A stretch of DNA of 64,000 bases from an uncultured Caldilineaceae bacterium (GTDB lineage: Bacteria; Chloroflexota; Anaerolineae; Caldilineales; Caldilineaceae). The stretch spans positions 4,176,722 to 4,240,721 of the forward strand of contig OY282381.1 in the NCBI GenBank assembly GCA_958295915.1, given 5' to 3'. The notes beneath the pieces were generated by a model that was not told where the DNA came from, ran no database searches, and saw only the letters and a program-made list of their open reading frames with translations. Made by a program: the position numbers and the translations under genes. This document shows, piece after piece, positions 27,882-36,791 of the stretch; within the stretch, counting starts at the first letter, position 1, and every line of letters begins with the position of its first letter.

Positions 27882-28685
27882 TCATACCTGCGGCTCCAAC
27901 CACGTCAGCATTCCGAATAGGCCGCAGTTGCCCCGTTCCGCCCGGTAGCTGTAGAAATCGTCGGTATTGCGCGCGGTGTCGATACCGACGATTTCGACCT
28001 GCTCTGGTGGGATACCTGCGGCCACCAGTTGGGCGGCGTTGGCCTGCCACAGATCGAAGTATGGGTTGAACTCTACACCATTGGGATGGCGGAAAAATCG
28101 TTCGCCTGCCGGCAGTTTTGCAATCGCCATCTGCCATACATCCTCGCCCACTTCGTAACTCTCCGGCCCGATGCTGGGACCGATACCCACCCGCACATCC
28201 GCCACATCGGTACCGTAGGCCGCCTGTATCGCCCAGAGGGTCGCTTCGGCTACTCCGTTGACCGTCCCTCGCCAACCCGCATGGCAGGCCCCCAAGGCAT
28301 GGCGCACCGGGTCGTAGAGAATAAGCGGCGCGCAGTCAGCGAAGACCAGAAACAGTGGCAAGCCTACCGCATCCGTGACAAGTGCGTCACTCCGCTGCTG
28401 ACGGGTACCGGCATCTTCCCAGTCCACCTTGGCTACGCCAGTGCCGTGAATCTGATGGGTGCGCACAGGTTGGGACGGATCCTGGTCCAGGGCAGCGCAA
28501 AACCGGGCGAAGTTCTCTTGCACCCGTTCTCGCGTATCACCACTTCTGTAGCTGAAATTCAGACTCTGCCAGGGAGCGGGCGAGACGCCGCCGTGCCGGG
28601 TACTTACATGGGCTTGGAGCGGCAGAGAGACGAAACTCTCGAAGATGTAGGCCACTACGCCATTATGGTGGGAAATGCGGCGCAT
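27882..28685 (-). CDS. pgeF: peptidoglycan editing factor / laccase-domain protein
   Basis: A 267-aa YfiH-type protein. Metal ligands appear in RTHQIHG (about residue 80), FADCAPLILYD and GACHAGWRGTVNGV, the family's His-Cys-His set. PgeF hydrolyses mis-incorporated amino acids from cell-wall precursors and related proteins show laccase-like purine nucleoside activity. Its start overlaps the end of a DNA methyltransferase remnant. It lies upstream of the membrane genes leading to ftsK, a plausible envelope/division run. Confidence 0.92.
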   Translation of the reverse strand: MRRISHHNGVVAYIFESFVSLPLQAHVSTRHGGVSPAPWQSLNFSYRSGDTRERVQENFARFCAALDQDPSQPVRTHQIHGTGVAKVDWEDAGTRQQRSDALVTDAVGLPLFLVFADCAPLILYDPVRHALGACHAGWRGTVNGVAEATLWAIQAAYGTDVADVRVGIGPSIGPESYEVGEDVWQMAIAKLPAGERFFRHPNGVEFNPYFDLWQANAAQLVAAGIPPEQVEIVGIDTARNTDDFYSYRAERGNCGLFGMLTWLEPQV

Positions 28686-28963
28686 CGGTAGTGTCTAGTT
28701 GCTGGCGTCTCAGAAGTAACTTGGTCATCCGAACATGACTCCAGAAGTCGCAACGTCTGTTGCGCCAGCGTCTTGCGCGCCAGGTGTACGTAATCTGGGT
28801 TCAATTCTATGCCGATGAAGCGCCGGTTTTCTCGAGTTGCTGCGAGCGCGGTGGTCCCGCTGCCCATAAAGCAGTCGCGCGCTACATCGCCAGGATCGGT
28901 AAGCAATCGGATCGCCCTGGTAGGAAGCTCAAGCGGGAACTTGGCCTCGTGATCATCATTGTC
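28655..28963 (-). pseudogene. C-terminal remnant of a DNA N6/N4-methyltransferase
   Basis: About 100 residues remain: HEAKFPLELPTRAIRLLTDP, then DCFMGSGTTALAA, RRFIGIELNPDYV. These are the final FxGxG SAM-binding region and closing helix of type II/III DNA methyltransferases. An in-frame stop lies just upstream at 28964 and no catalytic DPPY region exists nearby, so the 5' two-thirds are gone. The 3' end overlaps the pgeF start by 31 bases. It marks a lost restriction-modification gene. Confidence 0.8.
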
Positions 28964-29023
28964 CTACTCCTTTCACTGGCGTCAATCTTCCCAGACGCTG
29001 TGCTGCTTGCGGGAAGATTTCGT

Positions 29024-30907
29024 TCATTCGAGCGGGACCGGTTCGACGGTGACATTTCCCAGACCGGTGTCGTGCTGCTGGGCTTTGAGTTTCGTCCAGG
29101 GCAGCCAGTCCTGGGCGCGCCAGGCGCCGCCCTTGGCCGCGGGAATCGGTCGGTTCTCGTTGGAGCCGTAGCGGAAGGCCCAGTCATCATCACAGGCCTG
29201 ACAGGTGAGGCAGCCGGCGCTGTCTGGCGGGCAGGAGAGGCCGGCGCGGTCCTGAGACGCCAGCCGTAGTTCGTAGTGGAAATAATTTTCGCTCACACCG
29301 CTCTGGACGATATCCCAGGGCAGAGGATCGCCCACTGCCCACTTGCCTACATAGTGTTCCTTCTCCAGACCCAGTTTTTCCATCGTGCGGAAGAACAGGC
29401 GTGTATTCAACTGCCCCGACGGAATCGCCAGCAGGACATCAGCCAGCGCGCGATCGCCCCGGCTGAGCACCGCCTGTACCTCAGCCCAATCGGGTGAATC
29501 CGCCCGCACGGCCACGCCGTGCCGCGCCAGGGCTTTGTTGATGACCCGCTGACGGCGTTTGATCTCCGCCGCTGGCGTCATCGCTTCCCACTGGAATGGA
29601 GTATGCGCCTTGGGCACGAACGGCGTGGCGTTAATTGCCAATCGCCGCTTGAAAAGTTGCCGGGCCTTGAGCGTAAAATCGATCAGTGCCTGAATGTCAT
29701 CGTCGGTTTCAGTGGGATGGCCCGTCATAAAGTAGAGTTTGAGCTGGGGAAAGTTCAACTCATTCGCCAGCCGCACCGCCCGCATCATCTGCTCTTCAGT
29801 CTGGGGCTTGTTGATGACAGTGCGCAGGCGCTCGCTGCCCGCTTCCGGCGCGACGGTCAGTGTCTGGCTGCCGCCCGCGGCCATCGCCCGGATCAGCGGC
29901 ACACTGATCGGGTCCATGCGCATGGAGCTGGCGCTTATGGACGCGCCCATGCGGGAGAGTTCTGTCGCCAGCTCATCGATCTGCGTGTGATCGCTCACCG
30001 CCGCGCTGACGAGTCCGATGCGGTCGTGGCCCTTCTGCATGGCCGCCTCTGCCCAGTCCAGCAGCGTCTCCAATGGCTGCTCCCGGGGCGGTCGGTAGAC
30101 ATACCCGGCCAGGCAGAAGCGGCAGCCCCGGCCACAACCGCGGGCGATCTCCATCAGATGCATGCCACTGAATTCCGTATCCGGTGTGTATAGAACCGAT
30201 TGCGTGGCGTAGTTATACAGCTCCCGTACCCACAGACGCTCCACAGGGCGGAAGTCGGAGTGATTGCGGTTCGACGGGCGAAGATGAGGGATATAGAAGC
30301 CGGGCTGCCGATTCAGCGTCTGTAACATAGCCTCACGATCTTCGTGTAGACCTTCATGGCATAGCGCCAAAAATTGAGGCGCCGCCTCCTCGCCCTCGCC
30401 AATAAGAATCACGTCGAAGAACGGGGCCATCGGCTCCGGATTCATGGTGATGCCAGGCCCGCCGGCAATGAGCAGAGGCCAGGCAGATCCGTCCCAACGG
30501 CTGCTGTTGTGGCGGTCAGCGGCCAGAGGAGGAATGCCGGCCTGACGCAGCATTTCCACAACGTTGAAGTAGTCCATCTCCCAGGAAATGGTAAACGCCC
30601 AGATGTCGAATTCATCTGCCGGACGCCCGGTTTCCAGGGAGAGCAGTGGCTCGCCGCCGGCGGCTGCGCCCTTCTGCCAGAAGATCCGCTCGCACACCAC
30701 GTCCGGTTCGTCATTCAACCAACGGTAGAGCAGTTGAAAGGCCAGGCTGCTCATCCCCACATAATAGCTGTTCGGGAACGTCAACGCCACGGGAATGCGC
30801 CCGCCCCAGTCTTTGACGATTGCGCCTTCTTCTACCGGCAACTTGTGGCCGCTCCGGGAACGAACTGAATTTTTCTGTTGAACTGCGCGTCTGCGATATT
30901 TTGCCAT
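29024..30907 (-). CDS. TIGR03960-like radical SAM protein
   Basis: A 627-aa radical SAM protein. The N-terminus resembles a B12-binding region (VALTFPNSYYVGMSSLAFQ, then GGPGITMNPEPMAPFFD and GEGEEAAPQF). The iron-sulfur motif is CGRGCRFCLAG near residue 260. The C-terminal region adds CPPDSAGCLTCQAC, a possible extra cluster or zinc site. This matches the widespread TIGR03960 group, often near ribosome and cell-division genes; its reaction is uncertain. It heads the reverse run that reaches pgeF. Confidence 0.85.
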   Translation of the reverse strand: MAKYRRRAVQQKNSVRSRSGHKLPVEEGAIVKDWGGRIPVALTFPNSYYVGMSSLAFQLLYRWLNDEPDVVCERIFWQKGAAAGGEPLLSLETGRPADEFDIWAFTISWEMDYFNVVEMLRQAGIPPLAADRHNSSRWDGSAWPLLIAGGPGITMNPEPMAPFFDVILIGEGEEAAPQFLALCHEGLHEDREAMLQTLNRQPGFYIPHLRPSNRNHSDFRPVERLWVRELYNYATQSVLYTPDTEFSGMHLMEIARGCGRGCRFCLAGYVYRPPREQPLETLLDWAEAAMQKGHDRIGLVSAAVSDHTQIDELATELSRMGASISASSMRMDPISVPLIRAMAAGGSQTLTVAPEAGSERLRTVINKPQTEEQMMRAVRLANELNFPQLKLYFMTGHPTETDDDIQALIDFTLKARQLFKRRLAINATPFVPKAHTPFQWEAMTPAAEIKRRQRVINKALARHGVAVRADSPDWAEVQAVLSRGDRALADVLLAIPSGQLNTRLFFRTMEKLGLEKEHYVGKWAVGDPLPWDIVQSGVSENYFHYELRLASQDRAGLSCPPDSAGCLTCQACDDDWAFRYGSNENRPIPAAKGGAWRAQDWLPWTKLKAQQHDTGLGNVTVEPVPLE

Positions 30908-30983
30908 CGTATTATAAACGTTTCAGTCTGTGGGCTGACGGATGAGTCGCTGACAAGCTGATATTCATTTTACCATTTGGTGG

Positions 30984-31661
30984 TCAAGCTTGCGAAAGCA
31001 GCGCAAGCGCCTCTTCCCACTCCGCCGGCGTATTGACATTGGCAAATGAGCGCAAATCTGGATCGAAGGGGCGCAGTGCGTTTGTGGCTACTTGGCGCAC
31101 CCGCACATCCGGCCAGAAGCTATCCATGCGACGCAAGCCAGCCGCCAGCGCCTTTTCCACGGCAGGCAGGCAGCGCCGGTGGTACAAGGCATGTAGAGGC
31201 TGCGGACGCTCGCCACTCAGCGGCACGATCGCGTCGCAATCATTGGCGGCCAATCCGATCAGCTGCTGACAGACCGCCGGCGACAGAAAGGGCATATCCC
31301 CGGCGACGGTCAACGCCCAGCCGTCGACGCGGCGCAGGCCGGTCGCCAACCCGCCCAAGGGGCCACTTCCCGGTTCATCGTCGGGCAGGCAGTTGACGCT
31401 CAGATGAACAGCCGCGCGCGCTATCCGCCGGGCTTCGCAGAGTCGCTCAATATCGCTCAGGGCCGCGCATATCCTAGGATCATTGGCAACGACGATAAGT
31501 CCTGCAGCCAGAGGCAGGAGCCGTTCGGCCACATGTCGAATCAGCGGTATACCCCTCGGCGGCACGGGCAGCAAAACTTTGGTTGTGCCCATCCGGCGAC
31601 TCTCCCCCCCAGCGATGATGAAGAGAGTCGGCGCGTTGCCTACGCAGACGAGACGATTCAC
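30984..31661 (-). CDS. mobA: MobA-like NTP transferase (molybdenum cofactor guanylyltransferase)
   Basis: A 225-aa nucleotidyltransferase with the signature IIAGGESRRMGTTKVLL at residues 14-30 and the metal-binding TVAGDMPFLSP near residue 110. It would attach GMP to molybdopterin to make the MGD cofactor. A GTG start is used. The C-terminal half is typical in length. It lies just beyond the acpP terminator, so it needs its own promoter or readthrough. MobA is the best call; related MocA-type enzymes cannot be excluded. Confidence 0.8.
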   Translation of the reverse strand: MNRLVCVGNAPTLFIIAGGESRRMGTTKVLLPVPPRGIPLIRHVAERLLPLAAGLIVVANDPRICAALSDIERLCEARRIARAAVHLSVNCLPDDEPGSGPLGGLATGLRRVDGWALTVAGDMPFLSPAVCQQLIGLAANDCDAIVPLSGERPQPLHALYHRRCLPAVEKALAAGLRRMDSFWPDVRVRQVATNALRPFDPDLRSFANVNTPAEWEEALALLSQA

Positions 31662-31682
31662 AACTGTTTCCTACTCCCCAAT

Positions 31683-31712
31683 AAAAAAGGCGAGTTGCCC
31701 GCGCAACTCGCC
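31683..31712 (-). terminator. rho-independent terminator of acpP
   Basis: A perfect 10-bp stem, GGCGAGTTGC (31689-31698) with GCAACTCGCC (31703-31712), has a 4-base loop. On the reverse strand it is followed by six Ts (31683-31688). It lies 28 bp after the acpP stop. Confidence 0.92.
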
Positions 31713-31739
31713 TCCCGTCTGTGCGCAACAGCAGACGGA

Positions 31740-31976
31740 TCAGACCGCCTGTGCCTCGAGATGCCTCACAACGTCGCCGACAGTTTCGATCTCCTGCGCC
31801 TGTTCATCGCTGATCTCACCCCCGAACTCCTCTTCAAACGACATAATCAACTCAACGAGATCCAGACTATCCGCGTCCAAATCCTCTTTGAACTTAGCGC
31901 TTTCGGTCACTTCATCAGGGTCTACATCCAACTGATCGACTATGATATCCCGAACTTGCTCGAAAGTTGTCGCCAT
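31740..31976 (-). CDS. acpP: acyl carrier protein
   Basis: A 78-aa acidic protein with the phosphopantetheine site [18 protein letters not shown], Ser at about residue 36. It carries acyl chains in fatty acid synthesis. AAGGGGG precedes the ATG. It is monocistronic: its own terminator follows and no other fatty acid genes are near. It is divergent from the isoprenoid fusion gene, with a shared 150-bp promoter region. Confidence 0.95.
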   Translation of the reverse strand: MATTFEQVRDIIVDQLDVDPDEVTESAKFKEDLDADSLDLVELIMSFEEEFGGEISDEQAQEIETVGDVVRHLEAQAV

Positions 31977-32025
31977 GCTTCTGCCCCCTTTGTCAGAATT
32001 ATTTTATAGAGCCAATGCCAGTATT

Positions 32026-32054
32026 TTGCATTCTAATTCATAGAACACTAGAAT
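32026..32054 (+). promoter_or_regulatory. sigma70-type promoter of the Fni-prenyl synthase gene
   Basis: TTGCAT (32026-32031), 17 bases, then TAGAAT (32049-32054). Transcription would start near 32061, about 66 bases before the proposed TTG start codon. Confidence 0.55.
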
Positions 32055-32126
32055 CGAATCAGAGTTACGTACACGCGCGAAAAATTGTGCTTGAATAGGG
32101 AACAGATAGTTCATGGGAGGAATCGT

Positions 32127-34361
32127 TTGTCCCACGCCGGTCGCAAAGACGAACATATCCGCATTAATCTGGAAGAGGACGTCACCTTCCATCAGTTGAC
32201 CACTGGATTCGAGCGCTACCATTTCGTCCATCAGGCATTGCCCGAGGTCGACCTGGCCGCGGTGGACACGAGCATTTCCCTTTTCGGCAAGCGGCTCTCC
32301 GCGCCGATTCTGGTCAGTTCCATGACCGGCGGCACAGAGCAAGCGGGACTTTTCAACCGGCGGCTGGCGGAGGCCGTGCAGATCAAGGGTCTGGCAATGG
32401 GTGTCGGCAGTCAGCGGGCTGCGCTGGAGGAAGCGGAGACGGCCTCGTCGTTCGTCGTGCGCGCGTACGCGCCGGATGCACTGCTCTTCGCCAATTTGGG
32501 CGCTGTGCAGCTCAATTATGGTTACACAGTCGATCAGTGCCGTCGGGCGGTGGCCATGGTGGAGGCCGACGCCTTGATTTTGCACCTGAACCCATTGCAG
32601 GAGGTGTTGCAGCCGGAGGGAGACTTGCGCTGGGGAGGGCTGCTAACCAAGATCGAAGCGGTTTGCGCACAGATCGAAGTGCCGGTCATTGCAAAAGAAG
32701 TGGGCTGGGGGATCAGCAGACAGGTGGCGCGGCAGTTAATCGATGCCGGCATCAGCGCCATTGATATAGCCGGCGCCGGCGGCACCTCCTGGAGCGAAGT
32801 GGAAAAGCACCGCGCGCTCACCGAACGCCAGCGACGCTTGGCTGCATCCTTTCGCGAGTGGGGCATCCCCACGGCCACCAGCCTGGCGTACGTTCAGGCT
32901 GTGCGGGAGGAGGTTGGCAAGCCAGACCTGCCGATCTTCGCCAGCGGCGGCATGCGCACAGGCCAGGATGTAGCAAAAGCGGTTGCCCTGGGCGCGGATC
33001 TGACAGGGCTGGCATCACCGTTCCTGAGATGGGCGCTTGAATCAACAGAGGCCGTGATGGAGGAGATAGACTTCCTGACAGATGAACTCCGCATCACAAT
33101 GTTTGCCAGTGGCGCGCCGCATCTCGAAGCTCTGCGCCAGCCGGGCATCTTGATCAACGTAGCTGATCTGACGCCCCAACGGCCACGAGCAAAAGCCTCT
33201 GGGGGACGACCCCAACAGCAGAGCGGCTCTCTCTTATCGCCCCACCACAGCTCGGACAGCGCAATCTCCCATCTGCCAGGCATCGTTGCGCCTGTAGCCC
33301 TTTCCGATTTTGCGCGTCTTTGGCTGCCCCGCATTGAAGATGAGATGCAAGGAGTTCTCGCGACACGCCGCCCGATGCAGGCTACCCACTACGCGATGAT
33401 GCACTTTCATATGGGCTGGGCGGACGAAGTGTTTCGACCAGGCACGTTCACCGCTGGCAAGCGCATCAGGCCACTGCTGTGCCTGATGGCATGTGAGGCG
33501 GTCGGGGGCAACCCTGCGGATGCGATTCCCGCAGCCGCTGCAGTTGAGATTCTGCATAATTTCTCTCTGATCCACGACGATATCGAAGACGGCGATGAGA
33601 TCCGACACCACCGACCGACAGTGTGGGCGCTTTGGGGAATCCCCCAGGCGATCAATGTCGGTGACGGGATGTTCGCTCTCGCGTTTGCAGCCCTTCTGCG
33701 CTCGTCCGCTCGCCATTCCTCTGATGCCACATCAGGCTCCGCTTTAGCGGACCCTTTCAATGCGGACGACTGCGCACTGGCAGCTTGCGACCGCTTTACA
33801 GAGATATGTGTTGCCCTGACGGAAGGCCAGCATCTGGATCTGAGCTTTGAGGAGCGTGACCGCGTGACCGTTGCCGAGTATCTGCGCATGATCGAAGGCA
33901 AGACCGCTGCCCTGATCGCCGGCTCCATCGCACTGGGCGCGCTCTTTGGCGGAGCCGATGATCAGCAGGAGGATAGCCTGCGCAGATTTGGGCACAATAT
34001 CGGCCTCGCGTTTCAGATACAGGATGATATGTTAGGCATTTGGGGCGACCCGGCCGTGACCGGAAAGGCGGCGGGCAATGATATCCTGCGCCGCAAGAAG
34101 AGCCTCCCCCTGCTGTATGGGCTGGAACATCCGGCCGTAGCCTGCCGCCTGCAGGCGCTCTGGCGCGACGGGATCTCCCCGGACAATCTGTCTGAAGCGC
34201 TCGACCTTTTAGAGGAGGCCGAAGCCAGAGCTTGGTCGGAAGATATGCTCCATCGCTTCCACGCGGAAGGGCTGAGCGCTCTGTCTGCCGGCCTGGGCGC
34301 CCAGACCGACAGTTCCCTGCTGCTGGCCTTGGCCGATGAGCTTCTGCAACGCCAGGCGTAA
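32127..34361 (+). CDS. fusion: type 2 IPP isomerase + polyprenyl diphosphate synthase
   Basis: A 744-aa two-enzyme fusion. Residues 1-350 are an FMN-dependent isopentenyl diphosphate isomerase (RKDEHIRI at the start, [37 protein letters not shown]). Residues about 400-744 are a GGPP/FPP-type prenyl synthase with both aspartate motifs, [11 protein letters not shown] and [13 protein letters not shown]. The start is TTG 32127 because GGGAGG lies six bases upstream. The linker (about 350-395) holds a palindromic element at 33259-33291, read as [10 protein letters not shown]. The fusion would pass DMAPP directly to chain elongation. Confidence 0.92.
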   Translation: MSHAGRKDEHIRINLEEDVTFHQLTTGFERYHFVHQALPEVDLAAVDTSISLFGKRLSAPILVSSMTGGTEQAGLFNRRLAEAVQIKGLAMGVGSQRAALEEAETASSFVVRAYAPDALLFANLGAVQLNYGYTVDQCRRAVAMVEADALILHLNPLQEVLQPEGDLRWGGLLTKIEAVCAQIEVPVIAKEVGWGISRQVARQLIDAGISAIDIAGAGGTSWSEVEKHRALTERQRRLAASFREWGIPTATSLAYVQAVREEVGKPDLPIFASGGMRTGQDVAKAVALGADLTGLASPFLRWALESTEAVMEEIDFLTDELRITMFASGAPHLEALRQPGILINVADLTPQRPRAKASGGRPQQQSGSLLSPHHSSDSAISHLPGIVAPVALSDFARLWLPRIEDEMQGVLATRRPMQATHYAMMHFHMGWADEVFRPGTFTAGKRIRPLLCLMACEAVGGNPADAIPAAAAVEILHNFSLIHDDIEDGDEIRHHRPTVWALWGIPQAINVGDGMFALAFAALLRSSARHSSDATSGSALADPFNADDCALAACDRFTEICVALTEGQHLDLSFEERDRVTVAEYLRMIEGKTAALIAGSIALGALFGGADDQQEDSLRRFGHNIGLAFQIQDDMLGIWGDPAVTGKAAGNDILRRKKSLPLLYGLEHPAVACRLQALWRDGISPDNLSEALDLLEEAEARAWSEDMLHRFHAEGLSALSAGLGAQTDSSLLLALADELLQRQA
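33259..33291 (+). repeat. palindromic element copy 5, in the fusion linker
   Basis: Stem GCGCAAT (33259-33265) pairs, with one T-G, with GTTGCGC (33285-33291), extended by ACAG/CTGT across a one-base bulge. The loop is CTCCCATCTGCCAGGCATC. It lies between the isomerase and the prenyl synthase domains. Confidence 0.85.
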
Positions 34362-34405
34362 AAGGTCACGTTTCAGAGGATACCCTCCGCTATGGATAGC
34401 CTTGG

Positions 34406-36784
34406 CTACTCGTCAAAATAGAAACTGTCTTCCCCGACGCGGTCTTCCCCGACGTGCTGGCCGGTCCTGATATGGGCGATGTCGTATTTCGGCAGCTTCC
34501 GTATCGCAACGCATTGTTCGCCCATGCTGAAGGCAAGGGCATAACTTTTGAACGTAAAGTCACGGTTATCAAAGCCGTATAGCCAGCGCCAGAGGGGAAG
34601 ATCAGTTCTGTCAACCGGAATCAGATGCAGAAAGAATCTTGTCATCTCAATGTCCTCCTGACTGCACTGATTTTTTGTGTATATGAGCTTGTTCCCGTTG
34701 ATATACACATTCCAATTGGAGCGGATTATCGGCTGGCCGTCTTCGATGAGCCGCTCGACGTAATCACGCGCTGACATTGTCTCAATCCGAACTGGATGAA
34801 CCGCGTCGTCAGGCAGTGCAAAAGCATTCACGCAGAACCCCAGGCGATTTTTCCTCGCGTTCTTCCATGGATACCGGGCGCTGGCGACTGTTTCGCTCCC
34901 TTCGGTATGCCAGGAAAGCGCAAACATTTTCTCCCGCAGTTCTTCCGGCTCACAATCTCTCACGAAAACCTGCGCCAACCTGTCATCAACGAGAACCCCG
35001 ACTTCATCCAACTTGTAGTCAAAATGGGGCTCTATTCTCTCCCAGAACCAGGCGGCGTTGTCAGACTCGCCCGATGACGCCTCCAGCGGCTCAGCGGACC
35101 AGAGTTTGAACTCATACTCTGTCTCTGTCTCTTCATATCCGGAAAACGAAACACCTTCAAAAAGCGTATTATCGGAGTTCCGCTCGGTACTCCTGACATT
35201 GGCGAAATGCGTAATTCCATACTTTTGATAATACGATTCTGCATTCCCTTCTTGCCGTGCGCGCATATAGTCATAGGAATTCACGAGGCCGTCCAGATTC
35301 ACAACGGGAAAGTCCGAAAAGTATCCAATGACGCCAGCGTCCCATGCCCCGACTATGCTGTCTTCGGGAAGCACGCGGTTCATTACCTGCGTGCCCATGT
35401 AAGAGGTTGTCTCCCATTCCCAACGAGAAGACTCGCTCTCACGGTCAACAGACAGGAATGGTGGGAATGGTGTAACTCCTGCCGGTCTGACCAAGACTTC
35501 GAAGATCACGCCAGCTATGACAATCCCCAGGCTCAGAATGTGGGTCGCGTGGCGCGACTTCGGTCCAACAAAACGGCGAATGAAGTGAATGGCGACGTAA
35601 CAGCTAATGGGAACAAACAGCTCCTTCATCAGTTGCGCCGGAACGAAATAATGCCAATAACCCCCCCAGTAGGGATGCACAGTGAGAACGGTCTGCGCGA
35701 ACTTCGCTATATGACCCGCCGCCAGGCTGAACGCGCCCACCAGAAAGATCAGGAGCAGCCAATCCTCCCGGCTGCGGGAGCGGCGGGCAGACCACCAGAC
35801 CAGCAGGAGGTAGCCGCAGATCGCGAGAGCGATCAGCAGTTCGTCATTGAACGCGTGAATTTGCAGGACATCCTGGAAGTTCTGCGCGAGGCTGTATCCG
35901 CCTTCTCGCTCAAAACGGGACTGCGACCACGCCTGCTTGGACGCCGCGCTCACGGGCACGAAGCCACCAAAGACGAGCCGGTTGTAGACGAAGTACACGA
36001 GGATGCCCGCGCATGCGCTGAATAGTGGAACAAATGTTCGGGGGGGGTAACGGCTCTTGGAGGCGCCAGGCGGCTTCTCTGGCCATGACCACGCAATGAG
36101 ATACAGCGCCGCGGTTGCCGTCAGTGATATGGCGACGTACTCCAGGCGCGCATAGGGCAGGGCAAAGGCAATGACAGCCAGTGGCCACGTCCACCGCGCT
36201 GGGTTCCGCGCGAAGAGGCTGAGGGCGAGGAAGAGCAGCCCCAACATAAACAACGCGATGGCGCTTTCCACTCCTACTTGGAAGTGCCCAAGTCGATAGA
36301 GCCGTGGGAGAGCGGCAAACAGGAGAATCCAGGTCAGGCGTGATATGCCAGTGGCCAGAACAACCAGCGCGACACCACCCGCTGTGAGCAGAATCTCGAA
36401 AGCCTTGATCCCGAACAGAGCGGCCTTTGGGTCGAATATCCAGTAGAAGGGCGTGATGAGCAGCAGCCAGAGGGGATGATAGCCGTTGGTCTGGGTGATG
36501 CCTCCGTCGAAGGTCGAGAATTTCCCGACGGTAAGGTTTTTGGCTATCTGAAAGTAGTAGAAGGAGTCATCCTTGCCATTGCGGATCAGGTTGATGAGGT
36601 CGAAATTGGCGAGCATGTACCAGGCGAACCAAGCGCCGTAGGCAAGTGTCCCAAGCAGGAACAGGGTAAATGGCAGCTCACGCACTGCCCCGTTCTTTGA
36701 AACTGTTCGCAGTAATGAGACGATTGGACGGCGCAACCTCCCATCCGCTGGGCATCGTTGCGCCGTCCGACGAGCTTCTTTCAT
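34406..36784 (-). CDS. polytopic membrane protein, possibly GT-C glycosyltransferase
   Basis: A 792-aa protein. About eleven hydrophobic segments fill residues 40-450, with a loop motif FDGGITQTNGYHPLWLLLI near residue 85 that recurs in unnamed GT-C-like membrane proteins. A soluble domain of about 300 residues follows (for example NRVLPEDSIVGAWDAGVIGY). It starts 7 bp after the E2 stop, on the same strand. Its first 25 residues are partly encoded by palindromic copy 6, so the N-terminus may be newly acquired. No clear ribosome site precedes ATG 36784. Mannosyl- or arabinosyl-type lipid-linked sugar transfer is a guess. Confidence 0.55.
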   Translation of the reverse strand: MKEARRTAQRCPADGRLRRPIVSLLRTVSKNGAVRELPFTLFLLGTLAYGAWFAWYMLANFDLINLIRNGKDDSFYYFQIAKNLTVGKFSTFDGGITQTNGYHPLWLLLITPFYWIFDPKAALFGIKAFEILLTAGGVALVVLATGISRLTWILLFAALPRLYRLGHFQVGVESAIALFMLGLLFLALSLFARNPARWTWPLAVIAFALPYARLEYVAISLTATAALYLIAWSWPEKPPGASKSRYPPRTFVPLFSACAGILVYFVYNRLVFGGFVPVSAASKQAWSQSRFEREGGYSLAQNFQDVLQIHAFNDELLIALAICGYLLLVWWSARRSRSREDWLLLIFLVGAFSLAAGHIAKFAQTVLTVHPYWGGYWHYFVPAQLMKELFVPISCYVAIHFIRRFVGPKSRHATHILSLGIVIAGVIFEVLVRPAGVTPFPPFLSVDRESESSRWEWETTSYMGTQVMNRVLPEDSIVGAWDAGVIGYFSDFPVVNLDGLVNSYDYMRARQEGNAESYYQKYGITHFANVRSTERNSDNTLFEGVSFSGYEETETEYEFKLWSAEPLEASSGESDNAAWFWERIEPHFDYKLDEVGVLVDDRLAQVFVRDCEPEELREKMFALSWHTEGSETVASARYPWKNARKNRLGFCVNAFALPDDAVHPVRIETMSARDYVERLIEDGQPIIRSNWNVYINGNKLIYTKNQCSQEDIEMTRFFLHLIPVDRTDLPLWRWLYGFDNRDFTFKSYALAFSMGEQCVAIRKLPKYDIAHIRTGQHVGEDRVGEDSFYFDE
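36726..36768 (+). repeat. palindromic element copy 6, at the N-terminus of the membrane protein gene
   Basis: A perfect 12-bp stem, GGACGGCGCAAC (36726-36737) with GTTGCGCCGTCC (36757-36768), encloses CTCCCATCCGCTGGGCATC. The gene reads it on the other strand as QRCPADGRLR, yet another frame. Confidence 0.9.
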
Positions 36785-36791
36785 GTTACAA

